Shown here: in pieces, positions 36,401 through 44,030 of the stretch
Layout: the number at the start of each line of letters is the position of its first letter
Numbering within the stretch: the first letter of the stretch is position 1
Assembly: GCF_029227915.1 (NCBI RefSeq)
Contig: NC_079887.1
Location: 3,224,001 to 3,288,000 of the forward strand
DNA length: 64,000 nucleotides
Source of the DNA: Hydractinia symbiolongicarpus
Lineage: Eukaryota; Cnidaria; Hydrozoa; Anthoathecata; Hydractiniidae
Direction: 5' to 3'
The notes under the pieces: model-generated
Told to the model about the DNA's origin: nothing
Databases searched by the model: none
The model's input: only the letters and a program-made list of their open reading frames with translations
Position numbers and translations under genes: made by a program

Positions 36401-38911
36401 TCAGTTCCACGTAAAATTATTAGTATTGGAAAACACCTGGTAAATACCGATCCAAACTGGAGAGACCAAAAAAAAAAATTGGATGCCATGCTGTTTTTTA
36501 GACGAAATGAATTTGGCGATTTACCAGCATATTTTGATACCAACAGTTGTGCCGAATTTCATTGCAAACCATTGCATGAACTACTTATTAAGTATTATGC
36601 GTTAATAAACAATGTAAACGAAGATGCTGTACGCCAGCAAATGGAAAGTGATAATAAATTTAAGCGGGAAATGATTCTACAAAATCTTCATATTGTGACG
36701 CAGTATTTCGATGCAAGGACTATAAATTACTTCGCCACAGTTAGTAAGGAAGTATTTCAATATGATGACTATTGGTTGCGATATGAATTTGCTAAAAGTC
36801 GAGGTGAGATACATGGACACGCAATAATATCGTCATCTAAACATGCCCGGAAAGTCAAAACTATAATGGATAGCTTGTCTGATGATGTTGCAGACTCACA
36901 AGCATTAAAACCTGCAGCGCAAGAACTTCAAAATTGGTTACAAACAACAAATGAAGACAGTAATGACATTTTTTCACCAATGTTTACTTCACTGCATCCT
37001 GCTGGTGGAAATGAAATTATAGATACTTCTGGAATTAGAACTTGGGTTCCAAACAAAGATCAATGGGCCAGACCAGAGGGGACTCAAGCTCCACCGGACC
37101 ATAACCCATTGGCACAAGAACTTTCGGATGTTGCTAGTCATGAAGGTGGTATAAAAGAGCAACATACCCATCTCGTGAACAGAATTGGCCTCCATAATTG
37201 TAATTCCAATTGTTTGCGTTATCGCCGTAAGAATAAAAAAGATACTGCTCCACAGAAGTACTGTCGCTTTCATTTTGGCGATCTTGATCCACAAACCAAA
37301 AAAACAAGTGGTAAAGAGATTCATCCTTTTAACGCTGTCATAACAGAGGGGGAACATCCTAGATATGAGGGACCACGGGATCATCCTCGCTTGATGATGC
37401 ATGTAAAAACACGCCTACTTAGTTGGCTAGCAAATTGTGATAGTCAACCCATTATCGATCAGAACCTTCTCGCTCTACAAAAATACATTGCTAGTTATGC
37501 TTGCAAAGGTGCTGCTTCAACGGAAGATTTAGTACATGTTTATCGCCATCTCATTGAAAACACTGATGATGGAAGCACTGTTAAAAATTTGGCTCAACGA
37601 CTACTTCAAAAAATTGCGGGTTTAGTAGATGTTCCAGGTGCTGCGGCGGATTTCATTAATAGTGGTGGTCGTCTGACTAGATGTACCAGGAATTTTCGAT
37701 ACATTGGTATCAGTGGTTTCCGAGCCTTGCATACGTCTGGTGAAGATGGAACTGTTACAAAAAGTAGCGCATTAGACAAATACTTAAGTGATAAGCGGAG
37801 AGAAACTGAGCCAGAAATATCATTATGGAACTGGAGCAAAAAGTGTAATTGTACCTGCAAAGTAGATCACGTCCCAGTTTTTACAGGAATATCTACAAAA
37901 CCTGTCTGGCCTGTTACTGAGGACTATGCAAAAGCTATGCTCATTATATTTTCTGTTGGAACGTGGCACAATACTGAAGATTTGAAGGGACAACATGAGT
38001 CATTTGCTGCTGCTTTGGCTTCCCTTGTTCAAACTGAAGAATGCCCATCAATATTAATTGATTCATTGAAAGAGGCTAAACAATCATTCGATAAAAAAAG
38101 CGAGAGAACACAAAGTCACACCCGTGCAATCAATATTGAAACCAATACTCAGTCTTCGGATCAATCATCACAATATACAGATGCAAGTTCCCAATGTTCC
38201 CAAAATTCTGCCATTGCACAAATGAACATAGGTAGAGCAATAATGAGAGATATTGCTAGGCACCATGTTGCTGATATCAATGAGCCAAATGTACAACAGG
38301 TTCTTCCTGATGGTGGGCCTACATTTAATTGGAATAATTATGCAATTCAAAGTTTTGGTAGTCAATGGCCAATTAATGCTGACTTATGGTTACAATCTAT
38401 ATCTGAAGAAGCAGAAAAAAATGAATTGCAGCATGCTGAAGAATGTACTTTACCCCAAATAAACATCTTAAATGCTAATGAATTACAAAGAACAGTCATT
38501 GGTATAAATCTTCAGCATTTATTACAAGTCGCAAAAGGAACTGTGCCAACAGGTACCCAGCCAATACGTTTATTAATACAAGGAACAGCCGGTGTCGGGA
38601 AAACATTCATCATTACCGCGCTTACTAGAATCGTTCGTCGTATTTTTAAGCGAAATTCTGCTGTTATGAACTTGGCCCCAACTGGGGCAGCATCAGTCCT
38701 CATACCTAATGGTCGCACTATACACTCAATGACTCCACCACCACACAAACTTAAAAAAGATAAGAATTTAAATTCTGTCCAGCTTTCTGACTATCCGTTG
38801 GGTGATGTAGCTCTAAGAAAGCTAAGAAAATATACAGGCATGCTTGAAAACAATGAACTGAAATTGATTCAACTTAACTCTTTTTTACTTAAAATGTTAA
38901 TTGCAACATAA
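33485..38911 (+). CDS. Helentron 2A-OTU-Rep-helicase protein, helicase truncated
   Basis: An 1808-codon ORF for a rolling-circle transposase. ATG at 33485 is the first after an in-frame stop (TAA at 33470) and has A at -3. Order of parts: hydrophobic leader (about 49-80) ending in the 2A motif GDIESNPGP (82-90); OTU cysteine protease (about 130-292) with D141-G-N-C144 and H286 in NHYQ; basic KRRRKR near 400, a likely NLS; Thr/Gln-rich linker (about 425-500); Cys-rich finger C543-x2-C546...C583-x2-C586; a conserved pre-Rep block (about 635-740) with GHCISFPQ, resembling DUF6570; Helitron Rep (about 878-1345) with H1110-G-H1112 and Y1334-x3-Y1338-x2-K1341; a Zn-type cluster C1239-x3-C1243...C1260; a Ser/Gln-rich stretch near 1570-1600; and Walker A G1700-TAGVGK1706-T with motif Ia from about 1729. 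It ends near LKLIQL, where the Walker B DE should follow, so most of the helicase (hundreds of residues in relatives) and any C-terminal endonuclease are absent. There are no other frame breaks. Confidence 0.9.
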   Translation: MISVQAYRANIGSFYNVAAIHSSNDIKNKTNFHSHTGMFFDNLDNSNHFIYFLKVFSLLIFMCCLSCNINLACLKLLLLLSGDIESNPGPFNNNDIDFQIALQESYAAHLLNESNSADHIIAYARSIGLSNITYREVTIGDGNCFYRAVVQQLDRPEIRQIVPSELNFQNHVELRAAVVKFVRENSNIEIFQNSRTFLVKSPEEWERDLQMQSKPTVIFIRAAAIMLGVNILITSDTSTAMHPYTLISPTYDETHDIAGEQQLAHLLSDGTTAGAFILLGRVNRNHYQSLVFDDNLSLPSVASSTPLSPPKKISGLSSNNVIQPKDTTNKKCDKNKVITLMEKQDLLVKKVMKSRISVVIQNRPKNKKIFNKELALKQKCLQLNVKYEEPEVNETTIKTKRRRKRITYRCKKAVCKTPVGKQKNSSLKKQPVTLPITTHNLQTTHSMSTTQSTATNVTTTQTIPKNLPTTQQPIPKDLPTIQQSIPTNLSTLQSISTVVTGNQSSYQDNILESETATIHQNPDVVAAVIQFEEDEKLHSLSTCKTCLETRPVFYATPPIRPTAKNETKPITVKPWKIFSDGRCDRCHRESLSRFKKNVKTPARFSGILSADDDDLGPLHDNIRHNDMHFLPVPPYLQNLTILEVALIRRITVIMNIHLLRYGMLASKGHCISFPQRMQIATELPSLPSEVGIVVIKKKGSQNSVQQYTVQRGKVENALRGLCFGYPEGGVEGPDTKNKHQYNGSDHIDKPLKGRYFQFLPNEYYKDVSIKYDRIQNLPEMRSELPDLPVVELPNIIPEGDKGPAENQFQQNLPDDDESITRSGLVCPVEPKDADKELRIVLEKLLGSEDAVNQALQHGTVANANLEYTREQPIRELKTPGFFTMAYPTVFINGNCDLTVPRLNKINFEEYIEHIYYCSDNRVARHPYLKFFLLNMRLRMQALQQGSFLVSQQLNDAHLTIAELRDNLQNDDDSVPRKIISIGKHLVNTDPNWRDQKKKLDAMLFFRRNEFGDLPAYFDTNSCAEFHCKPLHELLIKYYALINNVNEDAVRQQMESDNKFKREMILQNLHIVTQYFDARTINYFATVSKEVFQYDDYWLRYEFAKSRGEIHGHAIISSSKHARKVKTIMDSLSDDVADSQALKPAAQELQNWLQTTNEDSNDIFSPMFTSLHPAGGNEIIDTSGIRTWVPNKDQWARPEGTQAPPDHNPLAQELSDVASHEGGIKEQHTHLVNRIGLHNCNSNCLRYRRKNKKDTAPQKYCRFHFGDLDPQTKKTSGKEIHPFNAVITEGEHPRYEGPRDHPRLMMHVKTRLLSWLANCDSQPIIDQNLLALQKYIASYACKGAASTEDLVHVYRHLIENTDDGSTVKNLAQRLLQKIAGLVDVPGAAADFINSGGRLTRCTRNFRYIGISGFRALHTSGEDGTVTKSSALDKYLSDKRRETEPEISLWNWSKKCNCTCKVDHVPVFTGISTKPVWPVTEDYAKAMLIIFSVGTWHNTEDLKGQHESFAAALASLVQTEECPSILIDSLKEAKQSFDKKSERTQSHTRAINIETNTQSSDQSSQYTDASSQCSQNSAIAQMNIGRAIMRDIARHHVADINEPNVQQVLPDGGPTFNWNNYAIQSFGSQWPINADLWLQSISEEAEKNELQHAEECTLPQINILNANELQRTVIGINLQHLLQVAKGTVPTGTQPIRLLIQGTAGVGKTFIITALTRIVRRIFKRNSAVMNLAPTGAASVLIPNGRTIHSMTPPPHKLKKDKNLNSVQLSDYPLGDVALRKLRKYTGMLENNELKLIQLNSFLLKMLIAT
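33695..33754 (+). other. 2A-like ribosome-skipping sequence within the Rep ORF
   Basis: Codons 71-90 encode a Leu-rich stretch followed by SGDIESNPGP, an exact match to the 2A consensus D(V/I)ExNPGP. In 2A peptides the bond between the last Gly and Pro is not formed, so a leader of 89 residues and a downstream protein starting at Pro90 would be made separately. The motif is well known in viruses and in the N-termini of some invertebrate non-LTR retrotransposons. The leader's hydrophobic run just before the motif could also act as a signal or membrane segment. Activity has not been shown here. Confidence 0.8.
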
Positions 38912-39674
38912 ATCTGTCCTTTATTTTAGGTATGACCTGCTTAGTCCCATTGGCTACCTTCTCGTGGTGCAAGTTGTCAAGAAGAGCTTGTAGACATATG
39001 ACATTTTTACTTAGGATATTAAAATTTAATAAATACATGTTGTTTTGAAGTAGAGTAGAAATGTGTCTACACGCTCTTCAACCAACAGCCAGGGCAATAA
39101 AACTCTCTTTGCATGAAATGTTTGCAAACATTCTTTTTGTTTCAGTGCTTTTAACTCCCATTAAAAGGTGTTGTATTAGAAATTTACCTATCGCTTAATA
39201 TTAGTTTTAAATTTATATTTAGTAATAATAATAATTATGAATAACCAAGTTGTTGATGTAAGTATTTTCATAGTTTGCTTTTTACCTTTTCAATACTGAA
39301 ATTGCATTTCTTTGATGCAAAATTTTGCATTCATATAAAGCCTTTTGTATTAAAATTTAATACTGAGGAAGGTTTGAGACACATTTGTGTCCTATGTTTC
39401 TGTGTTATATCTTTACAGCAATTGCTAAAAAATTTGCCACATAACGGCGATGTTACATAGACTAGCTGTTTCTATTTGGTTGGTTTCCTGACTGCCATAG
39501 ATTGTCATCTCATTATACGTAATAGATAAAATTGTAATTGAAACAGCAAATATATACTACCACTACCACTTTTAGCGGCCAAATGAGATAATATAAAACT
39601 TAGTTAGATTAGCATACGAGAATTAGCATATGAAAGTACAGTATTAAATTAATTTGAGAGGAATCTTTATGTAG
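38912..39674 (+). other. AT-rich region downstream of the Rep ORF
   Basis: No continuation of the helicase (Walker B, arginine-finger or later PIF1 motifs) is recognisable in any frame. It contains a splice-acceptor-like TTTATTTTAG at 38931, an AATAAA polyadenylation signal at 39096-39101 (185 bp after the stop, plausible for the Rep transcript) and a short (TAA)n run near 39222. No other gene is seen. Confidence 0.6.
39096..39101 (+). promoter_or_regulatory. Candidate polyadenylation signal for the Rep gene
   Basis: AATAAA in GGGCAATAAAACTC lies 185 bp past the Rep stop codon. It is the first clear canonical signal downstream of the stop. Confidence 0.35.
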
Positions 39675-40106
39675 GAGTTGAAACAGCGAGTTGATTTATT
39701 GGAGGGAAAAGTTGCTGAGTTAGAGGAGAAGGTTAAAGTAAGTTATGCACTAGAAATAATTGCTTTGAAGTGTAGAATGTGGTAAAACAGTAAATATAAC
39801 TTAATGAATGATTAGAAAAGTCGATCAACTTTGCATGTTTTTGGAAGTTTTGAATGTAGCACAATTGGATCGTGTTTTTAGGAATTATCAGCTGAGAAAA
39901 AGGACTTATCTTGGGACGCCTTCCGGGACTTTTGTTCCCTAAATAAATCTTTGGGAGCTTATATAAGCTCACAAAATTACAAGTCCTGGAAGGCGTCTGG
40001 TGGCTCCCGCACCTTCACGGAGGAAACCGATGTGCGGGAGCGGATGAAGCTGAAGAGGAGCAGTGGAAGTGGAAGAGGAAGAGGAAGAGGAGGGTATCGG
40101 TGGTGA
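39675..40106 (+). CDS. Two-exon 3' end of a coiled-coil, RG-rich protein (partial)
   Basis: Exon 1 (39675-39737, 21 codons) follows TATGTAG, with the in-frame TAG as acceptor, and ends AAA|GTAAGT, a consensus donor. It encodes a heptad series with hydrophobic residues at 2, 6, 9, 13, 16 and 20 (ELKQRVDLLEGKVAELEEK...), a textbook coiled coil. A 144-bp intron ends in GTTTTTAG. Exon 2 (39882-40106) continues in the same phase: ELSAEKKDLSWDAFRDF, a Ser/Lys-rich part, then SGSGRGRGRGRGGYRW and TGA. AATAAA follows at 40112 and 40356. The 5' part is not identified. Phase agreement, splice sites and amino-acid pattern support coding. The family is not recognised. Helitrons often carry captured host gene pieces, so a captured fragment is the leading idea; an accessory Helentron gene is the alternative. 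Confidence 0.45.
39915..39997 (+). repeat. Extended inverted repeat with a 16-bp perfect palindrome
   Basis: GACGCCTTCCGGGACTTTTGT (39915-39935) pairs imperfectly with ACAAGTCCTGGAAGGCGTC (39979-39997). Between them GAGCTTATATAAGCTC (39955-39970) is a perfect palindrome. The structure overlaps the putative second exon of the coiled-coil gene. Confidence 0.75.
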
Positions 40107-40531
40107 AAAAAAATAAAAAAATGCTAAAACTTGCTGTTCTTAATTCATTCCTCTCAACCCATCGCCAGACTTTTCTTCTTATAATTTTTTTCTTTTGCAC
40201 AACAGCATGCCTTTTTTATATTTAACGTAGTGTATAGTTATATAGTCAGTTAGCAAGCTTAACTTTAGGTTATAAAATTCTTGACTCGTTAATTTCATGG
40301 AATAACGTAGTTTGTTTTGATAATAGTCGTTTCTTTACATCTTGGGAAAATTTTCAATAAACATACTTAGTTTTACCTCAAGTTTTGGGATTAAGCCTGA
40401 AATACACGATCCTTTAAAACGAAAGGTCAAAACCTGATGGACAGTAACCAATATTTTTTAAAAGCTTAGTTAATTAGACACAAGTGTAAACATTTAAGTA
40501 TATGTAATTAACAAAATTACATAATTATTAC
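40107..40531 (+). other. AT-rich 3' region with polyadenylation signals
   Basis: It holds AATAAA at 40112-40117 and 40356-40361 and is otherwise AT-rich without recognisable genes. It probably serves as the 3' untranslated and flanking region of the coiled-coil exons. Confidence 0.4.
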
Positions 40532-40599
40532 GCTCTGTTGGTCTAGTGGCTATGACACTCTTGCAAACGAGAGATCCAGGTTCGAATCCTGGACAGGGC
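40532..40599 (+). tRNA. tRNA-like head of SINE copy 2 (anticodon uncertain)
   Basis: This 68-nt sequence differs from 31813-31880 at only a handful of positions. The acceptor stem GCTCTGT/ACAGGGC contains one G-T pair. The A box TGGTCTAGTGG and B box GGTTCGAATCC are perfect. The anticodon arm is again short: CTC/GAG closes an 8-nt TTGCAAAC loop. That a T precedes GCA would suggest Cys, but the loop length is wrong for a working tRNA. Confidence 0.45.
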
Positions 40600-40720
40600 A
40601 TGAAAAACAATTATCTTGCACCTACAACAACCAGGTTGTATTATATTGGCACATAATTCTGCTAATATGATTCACTGTATATTGACCTTATATAAATGTA
40701 ATACCTTACATTGAGTACAT
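40532..40720 (+). mobile_element. tRNA-derived SINE-like repeat, copy 2
   Basis: The head is followed by ATTATCTTGCACCTACAACAA, then ATATTGGCACATAATTCTGCTAA, ATTCACTGTATATTGACC and ATATAAAT, matching copy 1 without its 150-bp extra segment. It ends where the Helentron terminal hairpin begins, about 40 bp from the right boundary of the island. Confidence 0.55.
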
Positions 40721-40722
40721 CT

Positions 40723-40760
40723 TTGCCTTGGCAACCTCTCCGCAACACTTTCTATATTGA
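40723..40760 (+). repeat. Right terminal region: small hairpin and subterminal 3' ATIR
   Basis: TTGCC and GGCAA (40723-40727 and 40730-40734) form a tight inverted repeat. CTCTCCGCA (40736-40744) is the exact reverse complement of the left terminus. Sixteen further bases (40745-40760) lead to the junction with satellite at TTACCACT. An inverted repeat that is terminal on the 5' side and subterminal on the 3' side is the asymmetric arrangement described for Helitron2/Helentron elements. Confidence 0.6.
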
Positions 40761-42289
40761 TTACCACTAAAACGCATGAGACTTGTAGTTTTCAAAAATG
40801 TTTTCATTTTTGATGAGACGCTGAATAAAAGAAGTTTAATCGCCGGCAAACGAAATCCTGCCATTTCCCGAAAATCCTGGACTCGGCCCGTATAGTCAAA
40901 AGTATACAAAGAAAGTACCCGGGGTGTAAACTCATTTCCCGAACGATTTTTTAAATTATTATTTCACCACTAAAGCCCATGAGACTTGTAGTTTTTAAAA
41001 ATGTTTTCATTTTTGATGAGACGCTGAATAAAAGAAGTTTAATTGCCGGCAAACGAAAACCCGCGACTTCCCGTAAATCCCGGACTCGGCCCGTATAGTC
41101 AAAAGTATACAAAGAAAGTACCCAGGGAGTAAACTCATTTCCCGAACGAATTTTTAAATTATTTTTTTACCACTAAAACGCATGAGACTTGTAGTTTTCA
41201 GAAATGTTTTCATTTTTCATGAGACGCTTAATAAAAGTGGTTTAATCGCCGACAAACGAAAACCTGCGATTTCCCGTAAATCCCGGACTCGGCCCGTATA
41301 GTCAAAAGTATACAAAGAAAGTACCCAGGGAGTAAAGTCATTTCCCGAACGATTTTTTAAATTATTTTTTCACCACTAAAACGCATGGGACTTGTAGTTT
41401 TCAAAAATGTTTTCATTTTTGATGAGACGCATAATGAAAGTTGTTTAATCGCCGGCAAACGAAAACCCGCGATTTCCCGTAAATCCCGGGCTTGGCCCGT
41501 ATAGTCGAATGTATACAAAGAAAGTACCCTGTGAGTAAACTCATTTCCAGAACGATTTTTTAATTTATTTTTTCAACACTAAAACGCATGAGACTTGTAG
41601 TTTTCCAAAATGTTTTCATTTTTGATGAGACGCTTAATGAAAGAGGTTTAATCGCCGGCAAACGAAAACCCGAGATTTCCCGTGAATCCCGGGCTTTGCC
41701 CGTATAGTCAAAAGTATACAAAGATAGTACCCAGGGAGTAAACTCATTTCCAGAACGATTTTTTAAATTATTTTTTCACCACTAAAAAGCATAAGACTTG
41801 TAGTTTTTAAAAATGTTTTCATTTTTGATGAGACGCTGAATAAAAGAAGTTTAATCGCCGGCAAACGAAAACCTGCGATTTCCCGTAAATCCCGGACTCG
41901 GCCCGTATAGTCAAAAGTATACAAAGAAAGTACCCAGGGTGTAAACTCATTTCCGGAACGATTTTTTAAATTATTATTTCACCACTAAAGCCCATGAGAC
42001 TTGTAGTATTTAAAAATATTTTCATTTTTGATGAGACGCTGAATAAAAGAAGTTTAATCGCCGGCAAACGAAAACCCGCGACTTCCCGTAAATCCCGGAC
42101 TCAGCCCGTATAGTCGATTGTATACAAAGAAAGTACCCTGTGAGTAAACTCATTTCCTGAACGAATTTTTAAATTATTTTTTTACCACTAAAACGCATGA
42201 GACTTGTAGTTTTCAGAAATGTTTTCATTTTTGATGAGACGCTTAATAAAAGTGGTTTAATCGCCGGCAAACGAAAACCTGCGATTTCC

Positions 42290-44030
42290 CGTAAATCTCG
42301 GACTCGGCCCGTATAGTCAAAAGTATAATAAGAAAGTACCCAGGGTGTAAACTCATTTCCCGAACGATTTTTTAAATTATTATTTCACCACTAAAGCCCA
42401 TGAGACTTGTAGTTTTTAAAAATGTTTTCATTTTTGATGAGACGCTGAATAAAAGAAGTTTAATCGCCAGCAAACGAAAACCCGCCATTTCCCGTAAACC
42501 CTGGACTCGGCCCGTATAAACAAAAGTATACAAAGAAAGTACGCAGGGAGTAAACTCATTTCCCGAACGATTTTTTAAATTATTTTTTCAGCACTAAAAC
42601 GCATGAGACTTGTAGTTTTTAAAAATGTTTTCATTTTTGATGAGACGCTGAATAAAAGACGTTTAATCGCCGGCAAACGAAAACCCGCCATTTCCTGTAA
42701 ACCCCGGACTCGGCCTGCATAGTCAAAAGTATACAAAGAAAGTACCCAGGAAGTAAACTCATTTCCCGAACGATTTTTTAAATTCTTTTTTCAGCACTAA
42801 AACGCATGAGACTTGTAGTTTTTAAAAATGTTTTCATTTTTGATGAGACGGTGAATAAAAGAAGTTTAATCGCCGGCAAACGAAAACCTGCGATTTCCCG
42901 TAAATCCTGGACTCGGCCCGTATAGTCAAAAGTATACAAAGAAAGTACCCAGGGAGTAAACTCATTTCACAAACGATTTTTAAATTATTATTTCACCACT
43001 AAAATGCATGAGACTTGTAGTTTTCAAGAATGTTTTCATTTTTGATGAGACACTGAATAAAAGAAGTTTAATCGCCGGCAAACGAAAACCTGCGAATTCC
43101 CGTAAATCCCGGGCTTGGCCCGTATAGTCGAATGTATACAAAGAAAGTACCCTGTGAGTAAACTCATTTCCAGAACGATTTTTTAAATTATTTTTTCACC
43201 ACTAAAACGCATAAGACTTGTAGTTTTTGAAAATGTTTTCATTTTTGATGAGACGCTGAATAAAAGAAGTTTAATCGCCGGCAAACGAAAACCTGCGATT
43301 TTCCGTAAATCCCGGGCTTGGCCCGTATAGTCAAAAGTATACAAAGAAAGTACCCAGGGAGTAAACTCATTTCCCGAACGATTTTTTAAATTACTTTTTA
43401 CCACTAAAACGCATGAGACTTGTAGTTTTCAAAAATGTTTTCATTTTTGATGAGACGCTGAATAAAAGAAGTTTAATCGCCGGCAAACGAAATCCTGCCA
43501 TTTCCCGAAAATCCTGGACTCGGCCCGTATAGTCAAAAGTATACAAAGAAAGTACAAGGGGTGTAAACTCATTTCCCGAACGATTTTTTAAATTATTATT
43601 TCACCACTAAAGCCCATGAGACTTGTAGTTTTTAAAAATGTTTTCATTTTTGATGAGACGCTGAATAAAAGAAGTTTAATTGCCGGCAAACGAAAACCCG
43701 CGACTTCCCGTAAATCCCGGACTCGGCCCGTATAGTCAAAAGTATACAAAGAAAGTACCCAGGGAGTAAACTCATTTCCCGAACGAATTTTTAAATTATT
43801 TTTTTACCACTAAAACGCATGAGACTTGTAGTTTTCAGAAATGTTTTCATTTTTGATGAGACGCTTAATAAAAGTGGTTTAATCGCCGGCAAACGAAAAC
43901 CTGCGATTTCCCGTAAATCCCGGACTCGGCCCGTATAGTCAAAAGTATACAAAGAAAGTACCCAGGGAGTAAAGTCATTTCCCGAACGATTTTTTAAATT
44001 ATTTTTTCACCACTAAAACGCATGGGACTT
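42290..44030 (+). repeat. Satellite paralogue of the Helentron flanks (empty site)
   Basis: This uninterrupted stretch matches the left flank of the island (about 28600-30316, which carries an extra 3-monomer duplication at 29087-29900) and then the right flank (40761 to about 41390). Shared rare variants include AAAGTATAATAAGAAAG (left flank and 42327), CGTATAAACAAAAG, GAATTCCCGTAAATCCCGGG, and on the right side AAATCCTGCCATTTCCCGAAAATCC (about 40854 and 43489). The join reads TTACTTTTTACCACT at about 43391-43405, where the other copy carries the 10.4 kb insertion. Confidence 0.85.

Larger units (their letters stand above)
30317..40760 (+). mobile_element. Helentron (Helitron2-like) rolling-circle transposon, probably 3'-truncated or partly decayed coding capacity
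   Basis: A 10.4 kb non-satellite island with sharp ends inside the satellite. The uninterrupted paralogue at 43391-43405 has C plus five T then ACCACT. The left junction keeps C plus five T, and the right junction resumes with TTACCACT, so the insertion point lies within the T run and there is at most a 2-bp ambiguity. Helentrons are known to insert between two T residues, to lack a true target duplication, and to carry asymmetric terminal inverted repeats and OTU-containing Rep-helicase proteins. All of these fit here: TGCGGAGAG at 30316-30324, CTCTCCGCA at 40736-40744, and the ORF at 33485-38911. The helicase is cut short, so autonomous movement is doubtful. An alternative is a composite of several insertions, but the two clean junctions and the matched ends favour one element that contains nested repeats. 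Confidence 0.75.

Noticed and set aside
36989-37402. Minus-strand and alternate-frame ORFs inside the Rep gene, up to 137 codons
   Set aside because: They lie opposite a clearly conserved Helitron domain, so they are shadows of it.
38931-39050. Helicase continuation through an acceptor at TTTATTTTAG
   Set aside because: The short reading frames after the acceptor show no Walker B or other PIF1 motif in any phase, and the possible intron (GTTAAT donor) would be under 40 nt.
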